Positions 1 to 5,429 of a DNA stretch of 6,562 bases are shown here, piece after piece; the stretch's first letter is position 1, and the number at the start of each line of letters is the position of its first letter. Source of the DNA: an uncultured Lachnospiraceae bacterium (GTDB lineage: Bacteria > Bacillota > Clostridia > Lachnospirales > Lachnospiraceae). The stretch lies in the NCBI GenBank assembly GCA_902476645.1, contig CABSEG010000104.1, positions 1-6,562 on the forward strand. Direction: 5' to 3'. The notes under the pieces were generated by a model. The model was not told the origin of the DNA, did no database searches, and saw nothing but the letters and a program-made list of their open reading frames with translations. Position numbers and translations under genes: made by a program.

Positions 1-154
1 TTCCCAGCGCCTTCTTTATCATATCCACCTGATCATTTTCCAGTGAACTCATGTGGCTTTTCACCTCAATCCCTTTCTCAATAAGAAAATTCAGCAGCTC
101 CTTGTTCTGCCTTCCCAATTCCTTTGCTAATTCATGAACTCTCATTTTCGACAT
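1..154 (-). CDS. infB: Translation initiation factor IF-2, N-terminal fragment (runs off window)
   Basis: This is the first 51 codons of IF-2, the GTPase that places initiator fMet-tRNA on the 30S subunit and promotes subunit joining. Only the small N-terminal domain (IF2_N type) is present. The protein starts MSKMRVHELAKELGRQ, followed by a helix with LLNFLIEKGIEVKSHMS and then ENDQVDMIKKALG. The G domain and the fMet-tRNA-binding domain lie outside the window, so the identification rests on this domain and on synteny. The ATG at 154 is chosen because GGAGGT (minus strand, 167-162) sits 7 bases upstream. A second in-frame ATG at 145 (MRVHEL) is possible but badly spaced from that site. The ylxQ stop codon lies 5 bases upstream and overlaps this ribosome binding site, which suggests translational coupling. 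It is the last visible gene of the rimP-nusA operon. Confidence 0.93.
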   Translation of the reverse strand, partial: MSKMRVHELAKELGRQNKELLNFLIEKGIEVKSHMSSLENDQVDMIKKALG

Positions 155-159
155 ACTAT

Positions 160-480
160 CTACCTCCATTCCTCAGTGCTGCACAGGCTTTTTTTGATGG
201 CATCCGCCAAACCGATATCCACGACCGCTAGAGAGGCACGGAACTCTTTTCCGATCGCCGAACCTAACTCGGCCTTGCTGCCATAAAAACAGATCGGTAC
301 TTGATAGTACGTACACATATCTTGAAACCTTTTTTTCGTATTATCGGAAGCTTCTCCGGAAACCATTACCAGCTTTGCCTGTCTCTGCTTAACTGCCTTT
401 TCCGTAGAAAACTCTCCACTGGCCACTTTCCCTGCCTTCATTGCCAGGCTTACCAGCATCAACGTCTTATTTTGTTTCAA
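160..480 (-). CDS. ylxQ: YlxQ, L7Ae/L30e-family RNA-binding protein
   Basis: A 106-residue protein of the L7Ae/L30e/Gadd45 fold, a family that binds kink-turn RNA. YlxQ of Firmicutes is encoded between nusA and infB, as here; its exact role is not settled. Visible family features are the N-terminal LMLVSLAMKAGKVASGE segment (residues 7-23), the strand-helix LVMVSGEASDNTKKRF (37-52), the PICFYG strand (62-67) and an AIGKEFRASLAVVD segment (75-88). The start is TTG at 480: AGGGAG lies 10 bases upstream and there is no ATG before codon 8, which would cut into the first helix. The TTG start overlaps the 3' end of rnpM by 14 bases, so translation is probably coupled. The stop TAG at 162-160 falls in the infB ribosome-binding region. 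The family call is firm; the function in the cell is uncertain. Confidence 0.9.
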   Translation of the reverse strand: MKQNKTLMLVSLAMKAGKVASGEFSTEKAVKQRQAKLVMVSGEASDNTKKRFQDMCTYYQVPICFYGSKAELGSAIGKEFRASLAVVDIGLADAIKKSLCSTEEWR

Positions 481-745
481 TATTTTCGATCTCCCTCTTC
501 AAGCTTTCATAGACAGACTGGGGGATATTCATCTTCAGAGAACGCTCCAGTCCCTTATTCTTTACTGCTTTTTCAAAGCAATCTTTGGAAAAGCAAAGAT
601 AGGCCCCTCTGCCATTTTTTCTTCCTGTTGTATCCAAAATGATCTCATCTTCCGTTGTCTTCAAGATGCGCATCATTTCCTTTTTGTTCTTCATTTCCTG
701 ACATCCTATACATTTTCGCATAGGAATCTTTCTCACATGGCTCAT
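467..745 (-). CDS. rnpM: RnpM (YlxR), RNase P modulator / RNA-binding protein
   Basis: A 92-residue YlxR (DUF448) protein. In Bacillus subtilis YlxR binds the RNase P RNA and was renamed RnpM; earlier work treated it as a nucleoid-associated or RNA-binding regulator. Visible family features are the basic N-terminus RKIPMRKCIGC (residues 5-15) with Cys12 and Cys15, a strand pair around MRILKTTEDEIILD (25-38), the signature GRKNGRGAYLC (41-51), and a helix beginning with Cys56 in KDCFEKAVKNKGLERSL (55-69). The four cysteines could coordinate a metal, but this is not certain. The length is normal for the family. The ATG at 745 follows AGGAGA with 6 bases of spacing. It starts 15 bases after the nusA stop, and its own 3' end overlaps ylxQ by 14 bases. 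Position and motifs make the call firm. Confidence 0.93.
   Translation of the reverse strand: MSHVRKIPMRKCIGCQEMKNKKEMMRILKTTEDEIILDTTGRKNGRGAYLCFSKDCFEKAVKNKGLERSLKMNIPQSVYESLKREIENIETK
491..496 (-). promoter_or_regulatory. Ribosome binding site for the TTG start of ylxQ
   Basis: AGGGAG on the minus strand lies 10 bases before TTG at 480, inside the 3' end of rnpM. No ATG or GTG is better placed, so the non-ATG start is accepted. The long spacing and weak codon suggest YlxQ depends on ribosomes finishing rnpM. Confidence 0.55.
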
Positions 746-760
746 TGTCTTTCTCCTGGA

Positions 761-1939
761 TTACTCCTTCTCAGAAGGCTGTTCTTCCATACTCTCCTCC
801 AGCTCCCCGCTTTCAGATGTATAGTTATTGTCATAGCTCTCTTCATAATCCTCATAATTCTCAGCGTTTTCCATCGCTTCAAACAACTCATCAAATTCCC
901 CGGACTCTCTGGCCTGGGTTTCACTCTTAATATCAATCTTAAATCCGGTTAATCTGGCTGCCAGTCTGGCGTTCTGCCCTTCCTTGCCAATTGCAAGGGA
1001 AAGCTGATAATCTGGTACAATCACCTTGGCTGTCTTCTCATCATCGTCTGCAATCACACAGATGACCTTAGCTGGACTTAAGGCATTCTCAATTAGAATG
1101 GCGGAATTTTCGTTCCAGTTGATAATATCAATCTTTTCTCCGCGCAGTTCCTCAACAATGGTATTGACTCTCACGCCGTTTAAACCCACACAGGCTCCTA
1201 CCGGGTCTACATCAGGGTTATTGGACCACACGGCGATCTTTGTCCTGCTTCCTGCTTCCCTGGCAATGCTTTTGATCTCCACAGTTCCGTCACGCACCTC
1301 TGCCACCTCTGATTCAAACAGACGCTTTACCAGTTCCGGATGCGTTCTGGATACCAGAATCTTTGGGCCCTTTGGGGTGTCCTTTACCTCTAAAACATAA
1401 AGTTTGATACGCTCCGTGGGCTTAAAGACTTCTCCTTTCACCATTTCGTTTTCATTCAGAACCGCATCCACTTTCCCCAGGTTAATACTTACATTTTTGC
1501 CAAGATACCTCTGTACGATACCGGTAACCACATCTTTTTCCTTGCCATAATACTGGTTATAGAGTACCTTGCGCTCTTCCTCGCGAATTTTCTGAAGGAT
1601 GACATTCTTAGCATTTTGTGTAGCGATACGTCCAAATTCTTTGGACTTAATTTCCACGTTTACGATATCACCCAGCTCATATTTGGAATCCAGCAGCTTT
1701 GCATTGGCAAGACTGATTTCCATAACCTCATCTTCTACCTTTTCCACTACCGTCTTTTCTGCAACCACGTGGAACTCACAGGTTTCCGGGTTGATGTTTA
1801 CCTTCACATTGTCCGCTTTACCAAAATGGTTTTTGCAAGCCTGAATCAAAGATTGCTCGATTGCCTCTAACAGGGTATCTTTACTGATATCCTTTTCTTT
1901 CTCCAATATGGTCAAAGCTTCCAACAATTCGTTATTCAT
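761..1939 (-). CDS. nusA: Transcription termination/antitermination factor NusA
   Basis: A 392-residue NusA, which binds RNA polymerase and nascent RNA to control pausing, termination and antitermination. Domains in order: the polymerase-binding N-terminal domain (about 1-125, starting MNNELLEALTILEKEKDIS), an S1 RNA-binding domain (about 135-199, GIVQRYLGKNVSINLGKVDAVL), KH1 (about 200-280, with ACVGLNGVRVNTIVEEL at 249-265) and KH2 (about 285-345, with LAIGKEGQNARLAARL at 315-330). The acidic-repeat domains of enterobacterial NusA are absent, as expected in Firmicutes. A low-complexity tail rich in Glu, Asp, Ser, Tyr and Asn (about 346-392) replaces them. The ATG at 1939 has AGGAGG about 12 bases upstream and a purine-rich stretch with AAAGGA in between. 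It follows rimP by 26 bases. A leader hairpin upstream of rimP could allow NusA autoregulation. Confidence 0.97.
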   Translation of the reverse strand: MNNELLEALTILEKEKDISKDTLLEAIEQSLIQACKNHFGKADNVKVNINPETCEFHVVAEKTVVEKVEDEVMEISLANAKLLDSKYELGDIVNVEIKSKEFGRIATQNAKNVILQKIREEERKVLYNQYYGKEKDVVTGIVQRYLGKNVSINLGKVDAVLNENEMVKGEVFKPTERIKLYVLEVKDTPKGPKILVSRTHPELVKRLFESEVAEVRDGTVEIKSIAREAGSRTKIAVWSNNPDVDPVGACVGLNGVRVNTIVEELRGEKIDIINWNENSAILIENALSPAKVICVIADDDEKTAKVIVPDYQLSLAIGKEGQNARLAARLTGFKIDIKSETQARESGEFDELFEAMENAENYEDYEESYDNNYTSESGELEESMEEQPSEKE

Positions 1940-1965
1940 TTTTTTCCTTTTCCTCCTATTATCCG

Positions 1966-2433
1966 CTAAAACTCAAACGCCAGCCGTATCAGGGCAATGT
2001 CGGCTTTTTCAAATCGCATCTTATTTTCGTTATCCAATTCAATGGTTACGCTGTTATCGTCGTAGGCACAGAGCACACCAGTAAACTCCTTCTGCCTGTC
2101 AATCGGCCGATAGGTACGTACCTCTACCAGCTCCCCCATGCTCCGGATATAGTCCTTTTCTTTTTTCAACGGTCTCCCCAGTCCAGGAGAACTGACTTCC
2201 AAAATGTACGCCTCATCGATAAAATCCTGCTCATCCAGGCGGTCGCTCAAAGCCCGGCTGATTACCTCACAGTCATCCACCGTAATTCCCCCCGGTTTAT
2301 CAATATAGGCTCTCAGATACCAGTTGCCCCCCTCTTTGACATATTCCACATCCACCAGTTCAAACTCATGGGACGCCACAAGAGGAAGCAGGATCTCTTC
2401 CGTTTTTTGCTCATAGCTCTCTTTCTTCGACAT
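1966..2433 (-). CDS. rimP: Ribosome maturation factor RimP
   Basis: RimP (YlxS in Bacillus) acts in 30S subunit maturation. With the start chosen here it has 155 residues, the usual length. The N-terminal alpha/beta domain (about 1-83) includes FELVDVEYVKEGGNWYLRAYID (residues 24-45) and the DDCEVISRALSDRLDE helix. It ends in the family signature LEVSSPGLGRPL (78-89), where the usual Asp before Arg-Pro-Leu is Gly. The C-terminal SH3-like domain (about 90-155) ends ADIALIRLAFEF. A longer reading from GTG at 2442 is possible, but that GTG lies inside the Shine-Dalgarno sequence AAAGGTGG (minus strand, 2446-2439), which is correctly spaced (about 5-6 bases) for ATG at 2433. This is the first gene of the nusA operon, with its own promoter and structured leader upstream. 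Confidence 0.95.
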   Translation of the reverse strand: MSKKESYEQKTEEILLPLVASHEFELVDVEYVKEGGNWYLRAYIDKPGGITVDDCEVISRALSDRLDEQDFIDEAYILEVSSPGLGRPLKKEKDYIRSMGELVEVRTYRPIDRQKEFTGVLCAYDDNSVTIELDNENKMRFEKADIALIRLAFEF

Positions 2434-2438
2434 TTGCG

Positions 2439-2446
2439 CCACCTTT
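2439..2446 (-). promoter_or_regulatory. Ribosome binding site of rimP (decides the start)
   Basis: The minus strand reads AAAGGTGG here, ending 5 bases before ATG at 2433. The alternative in-frame GTG at 2442-2440 is part of this very element and therefore cannot use it. This argues for the shorter 155-residue RimP. Confidence 0.75.
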
Positions 2447-2471
2447 CTGCTCTATGCTATATCAATGGAAA

Positions 2472-2494
2472 CTTTGTTTCCTGACTACACAAAG
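2472..2494 (-). repeat. Small secondary hairpin in the rimP leader
   Basis: The arms CTTTGT (minus strand 2494-2489 region) and ACAAAG (2477-2472) form a 6-bp, A/T-rich stem with an 11-base loop, directly after the larger leader hairpin. It is weak alone and could stack on its neighbour. It has no U tract and is not a terminator by itself. It may be chance; covariation in relatives would decide. Confidence 0.35.
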
Positions 2495-2518
2495 ATGAGT
2501 GGACTTTCGCCCACTCAT
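2495..2518 (-). promoter_or_regulatory. GAAA-capped leader hairpin upstream of rimP, possible NusA-dependent attenuator
   Basis: On the minus strand ATGAGTGG (2518-2511) and CCACTCAT (2502-2495) pair perfectly. The inner bases extend the stem by a G-U and a C-G pair around a GAAA tetraloop, giving a 10-bp stem in 24 bases. It begins about 20 bases after the predicted transcription start. The bases after it read CTTTGTGT, a weak and interrupted U tract, so it is not a strong intrinsic terminator. In Bacillus subtilis the ylxS-nusA leader carries a NusA-stimulated terminator through which NusA controls its own operon; weak U tracts are typical of such sites. Assigning the same role here is inference. 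It is also the only hairpin that could end transcripts arriving from the upstream envelope cluster. Confidence 0.65.
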
Positions 2519-2546
2519 ACTCTAGTAATATATAATCATCTATGTC

Positions 2547-2575
2547 AGTATAGCACTTCTTATTATAAAATGCAA
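2547..2575 (-). promoter_or_regulatory. Sigma-A-type promoter of the rimP-nusA-infB operon
   Basis: On the minus strand a -35-like TTGCAT (2575-2570) and a -10 box TATACT (2552-2547, five of six consensus positions) are separated by exactly 17 bases of A/T-rich DNA. The start of transcription would fall near 2540, leaving a leader of about 100 bases before the rimP ATG. The -35 box is poor (TTG matched, the rest not), so the call rests on the -10 box, the spacing and the location in the only intergenic gap. It begins about 20 bases after the end of the SGNH gene. Confidence 0.7.
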
Positions 2576-2594
2576 GCACTTTTTTCCATGTTTT

Positions 2595-3629
2595 CTACTG
2601 CTGCTGATAATAATCACAATGCTCTCCAAAATATTGTGTCAAATCTTCTCCGCGTTTATACGCCTGATAGATTTCCACAAAAGTGTTGCTAAACTGAATA
2701 CCGCCTTCTTTATTTAGGTGATGTGCATCCTTGAACTTATCGTTGGTGTATTCTTCCACTAAATTTCTATAATTGAGAAAATCCCAGAACTGGACTCCTC
2801 CATTTCTCGCAATCTCTGCAAAAAACTGATGGATCTCATCTGCGCTTCCGTCCTTTTGGATCTGCTTTCCCGTAACAGGAAGATACACCATGATAAACTC
2901 GATATCCTTTTCTTTGCAGTACTGGATGATTTTATTTAAATACTCCACTTCCTCCGGGTTCACCTTGTCTGCATCCCAGCTCCCTTGTGTATTCTCAAGG
3001 ATTGTAAATTCCTCGCCCTTAAACACCTTTTCAGGCGCAAAAAATCCTTGACCTTGATAGGCGGTTCCGGGGTAAATATTCTCCCGGTAATCCTCAGAAA
3101 GCCTGTACTTAATGTTCTTTTTTACCAGTTTTACATTCAAATAGTCCTCCACGCGTACCGGATAGAAGGCCAGATAAGGCCACTGATCAATGGAAACGTG
3201 ATCTTTCAGGTAAGCCAGCTTATAAAATGGATTTAGGCAATCATACACCCTGATTTGCGCCTTCAAACTCACCTCTTCTTTCATCATTCCTTTTGGAGAG
3301 ATGCCTAGAAACACTCGTTTTACTGGATTTCTCTCACACTCCTGCTTCAAAAATAAATAGGAATCTTTTATAGATTGTGAGGCGGAAGCAATATTAAAGC
3401 TGTATCCGCCCATCTGCCGGTCCCAGATCTGTGGGGAGAGGCCATGATAAGCTGTGGACGTTCCAATAAACAACGTATCTATTTGCCCCGCACTTGCATC
3501 CAATTCCTTTTTTATGTAAGGTGCCACCTCATCCATGGGCTGATAGCAAAACTGTACAGCAGCTTTGTAGCACCCTAAAACCAGTAAAATCAGCAAAACT
3601 CTGGGAATGATTTTTTTAATACTGCGCAT
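2595..3629 (-). CDS. Membrane-anchored SGNH-type protein (DltD/AlgJ-like partner of the MBOAT)
   Basis: A 344-residue protein with one N-terminal hydrophobic segment (about residues 8-26) after a basic start (MRSIKKII), so it is probably anchored in the membrane with its body outside. The body has SGNH/GDSL features: LFIGTSTAYHGLSPQIWD (about 53-70) with Ser58 in the GxS position, FNIASAS (78-84) as the likely Asn block, and FKDAHHLNKEGG (299-310) carrying the Asp-x-x-His pair (Asp301, His304) near the C-terminus. DltD, AlgJ and AlgX are of this type and work with an MBOAT to place acyl groups on wall polymers or polysaccharide. The start at ATG 3629 has AGGAGG 8 bases upstream. A TTG at 3635 is only 2 bases from that site and is unlikely. 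It overlaps the MBOAT gene by 14 bases. It is last in the cluster; the acceptor is unknown. Confidence 0.82.
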   Translation of the reverse strand: MRSIKKIIPRVLLILLVLGCYKAAVQFCYQPMDEVAPYIKKELDASAGQIDTLFIGTSTAYHGLSPQIWDRQMGGYSFNIASASQSIKDSYLFLKQECERNPVKRVFLGISPKGMMKEEVSLKAQIRVYDCLNPFYKLAYLKDHVSIDQWPYLAFYPVRVEDYLNVKLVKKNIKYRLSEDYRENIYPGTAYQGQGFFAPEKVFKGEEFTILENTQGSWDADKVNPEEVEYLNKIIQYCKEKDIEFIMVYLPVTGKQIQKDGSADEIHQFFAEIARNGGVQFWDFLNYRNLVEEYTNDKFKDAHHLNKEGGIQFSNTFVEIYQAYKRGEDLTQYFGEHCDYYQQQ

Positions 3630-5196
3630 ATTCAAACCCTCCTGCCACGTCGGTTACAAGCACTCCAAAGCTTAAAATAGAACAAAGTAAGATCAGATAT
3701 ATAGCCCATCGAAAGGCAAAGGGCTTTGATGAGAGCCAGTCTCTCACCATTCTCTGCTCCTGTATGCAACTGACTGCAAAAAACAGAATCAGACCGAAAA
3801 AAATATAAATCAGCTCAGTTCCCGTCATCCCCGGAAACCAGACCGCATAGGACAGGGATGGCCGAAAATCGGTTATCATTTTTCCGATCATCCCGATAGC
3901 ATCGCTGGTAGACCCTGCTCCTGGAAATACCTTTAAAAAACTGACTAACAAAAAGGTTCTGCCGATACAAAACATCTGCCATGCCATCCCTTTTCCACTT
4001 ATATGCAACCATTTTTTCAACGCTTGATACTGGGGAACCAGGCATGTGGAGGCAATCAGCACAACGCCATTACAGACACCCCAGAGAATATACTTCCAAC
4101 TGGCATCATGCCACAGCCCCGTTGCAAACCATACAATACAAAGAGCATAAACGGAAGGAATCAGCTTGGCGATCCTTACCGGCAAAAATTTTCTTCCTTT
4201 TCTTCCAAGCTTCACTGCTGTCTTGGAAAGCGAGAGGGGATAAAAAACATAATCTCGAAACCAACTGCTTAGGGTGATGTGCCAGCGTCTCCAATATTCA
4301 GCCAGGGATTTGGAGAAAAAGGGGCGTTTAAAGTTTTCTTCCACATGAATCCCCAAAATTTCTGAAAATCCGGCGATGATATCCATATATCCCGAAAAAT
4401 CCGCATACGCCTGAATGGACATATAAACGCATCCCAGAAACAGCGTCATTCCGCTGTAATCCTGATAATGCAATAAAATCCCATCTACCAGCGGCTTTAA
4501 CCGATCCGCAATCACTGTTTTTTTAAACAGTCCCCAGAGCAGTCTTTGACATCCGTAGGAAAGATTGTGATAGGAAAATGTGTGTTCTGCATAAAGCTGT
4601 CCTGCTAAATGTCCAAATCTTCCAATGGGCCCCTGGGTCATTTGTGGAAAAAAAGATAAAAACAAAGCAGTCTTGCACAGATTTTTTTCGTATTTTACTT
4701 TACCCTTTGACACATCCACCACATATCCGATACTCTGCAGGGTATAATAAGAAATGCCGAGCGGTACGATAAAAGACAGCATCGGCACCTGAGACAGATG
4801 AAACTGCCCCAAAGCTCGATTTATATTTGAAATGAGAAAATCACTGTATTTTAACAAAATCAATAAGCCCACATTACATACTACGTGGAGCAAAATGACC
4901 CGGTTTCTTTTCCTCTTATTTTGTTCCTTGTACTCCCTGATATTCTCTGGACTTTCATTTCCCAGCTCGCCGATAGAATCCAGCTCCTTTCGCAGATTCC
5001 CCAACCTACGGGCCGACAGATAAGTTATCAGCGTAGTAATAAGCAGCCAGCAAATGGAACGAATTCCAAAGGAAAGATAAAAAACATAACTGGCAATCAG
5101 AAGTATCACCCACTGAAATTTTCTCACCAGCGGAAGATAATAGACAACTGCTATCACAACAAAGAATATCAGGAATGACAGAGAATTGACCGTCAT
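3616..5196 (-). CDS. MBOAT family O-acyltransferase (DltB/AlgI-like)
   Basis: A 526-residue polytopic membrane protein, close to the usual size of AlgI-type MBOATs, with about 10-12 hydrophobic segments. Family motifs are clear: SFFPQMTQGPIGRF (181-194), IQAYADFSGYMDIIAGFSEILGI (261-283), ENFKRPFFSKSLAEYWRRWHITLSSWFRDYVFYPL (287-321) with the conserved His306, and FATGLWHDASWKYILWG (357-373) with the invariant second His363. In DltB and AlgI these residues line the channel where an acyl group is taken from a carrier on the cytoplasmic side and passed to an outer acceptor. A charged, predicted cytoplasmic stretch (about 63-98) separates the N-terminal helices from the core. It starts 2 bases after the carrier-protein stop with GAGG 7 bases upstream, and its end overlaps the SGNH gene by 14 bases. 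With a dedicated carrier and SGNH partner the DltB-like role is well supported; the acyl group is inferred. Confidence 0.93.
   Translation of the reverse strand: MTVNSLSFLIFFVVIAVVYYLPLVRKFQWVILLIASYVFYLSFGIRSICWLLITTLITYLSARRLGNLRKELDSIGELGNESPENIREYKEQNKRKRNRVILLHVVCNVGLLILLKYSDFLISNINRALGQFHLSQVPMLSFIVPLGISYYTLQSIGYVVDVSKGKVKYEKNLCKTALFLSFFPQMTQGPIGRFGHLAGQLYAEHTFSYHNLSYGCQRLLWGLFKKTVIADRLKPLVDGILLHYQDYSGMTLFLGCVYMSIQAYADFSGYMDIIAGFSEILGIHVEENFKRPFFSKSLAEYWRRWHITLSSWFRDYVFYPLSLSKTAVKLGRKGRKFLPVRIAKLIPSVYALCIVWFATGLWHDASWKYILWGVCNGVVLIASTCLVPQYQALKKWLHISGKGMAWQMFCIGRTFLLVSFLKVFPGAGSTSDAIGMIGKMITDFRPSLSYAVWFPGMTGTELIYIFFGLILFFAVSCIQEQRMVRDWLSSKPFAFRWAIYLILLCSILSFGVLVTDVAGGFEYAQY
3638..3643 (-). 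promoter_or_regulatory. Ribosome binding site of the SGNH gene (decides the start)
   Basis: AGGAGG on the minus strand lies 8 bases before ATG at 3629 but only 2 bases before the TTG at 3635. The ATG is therefore the better start, and the protein begins MRSIKK. The site lies inside the end of the MBOAT coding region, consistent with translational coupling. Confidence 0.75.
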
Positions 5197-5198
5197 GT

Positions 5199-5429
5199 TT
5201 ATGCCTCATTCTGAAGTCTGCAAATCATTTCATACATCTGCTTTGCACTGTTAAAGTTTTCCGGTTCCATATCCTCAAAGCTAATTTCCACCTCAAAGGC
5301 CTCATTGAGCTCACCAATCAGAGAAACCATATCAAAGGAGTCCAGTACGCCGTTGTCAATCAGCTGGTTTTCCGTCTCAAAGTCAATTTCCGGCCTTAAT
5401 TCGTGTAAAATATTCATTAATTTTTCCAT
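5199..5429 (-). CDS. Acyl/aminoacyl carrier protein (DltC-like)
   Basis: A 76-residue acidic four-helix carrier protein. The phosphopantetheine attachment site is GVLDSFDMVSLI (residues 27-38), with Ser31 as the modified residue. The rest follows the ACP pattern: a first helix MEKLMNILHEL, a loop with NQLIDNG, and a last part with VEISFEDMEPENFNSAKQMYEMI (47-69). It lies between an adenylating ligase plus formyltransferase and an MBOAT, so it most likely carries the acyl or aminoacyl thioester made by the ligase to the MBOAT, as DltC carries D-Ala. The ATG at 5429 has GGAGG 7 bases upstream and overlaps the formyltransferase gene by 13 bases. An ATG at codon 5, overlapping the upstream stop, is less well placed. 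No DltC-specific residues were identified, so the symbol dltC is withheld. Confidence 0.9.
   Translation of the reverse strand: MEKLMNILHELRPEIDFETENQLIDNGVLDSFDMVSLIGELNEAFEVEISFEDMEPENFNSAKQMYEMICRLQNEA

Noticed and set aside
301..642. A 113-codon plus-strand frame opposite ylxQ and rnpM
   Set aside because: It spans two well-supported minus-strand genes and their overlap; the translation resembles no known family.
1026..1400. A 124-codon plus-strand frame rich in Ser, Thr and Phe opposite nusA
   Set aside because: It lies entirely inside the NusA KH1/S1 coding region, and the Ser/Thr/Phe-rich composition is typical of a reverse-strand shadow.
2495..2518. The leader hairpin as a plain strong Rho-independent terminator
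   Set aside because: Neither strand has a continuous T run after the stem; on the minus strand the bases read CTTTGTGT. An attenuator or NusA-dependent site fits better.
2553..2585. Direct repeat AAGTGC on the minus strand around the rimP promoter
   Set aside because: Two six-base copies in A/T-rich DNA are within chance expectation, and no regulator gene is nearby.
2465..2692. A plus-strand frame across the intergenic spacer and the end of the SGNH gene
   Set aside because: It runs antisense through the promoter and leader of rimP, its composition is biased, and it has no convincing ribosome binding site.
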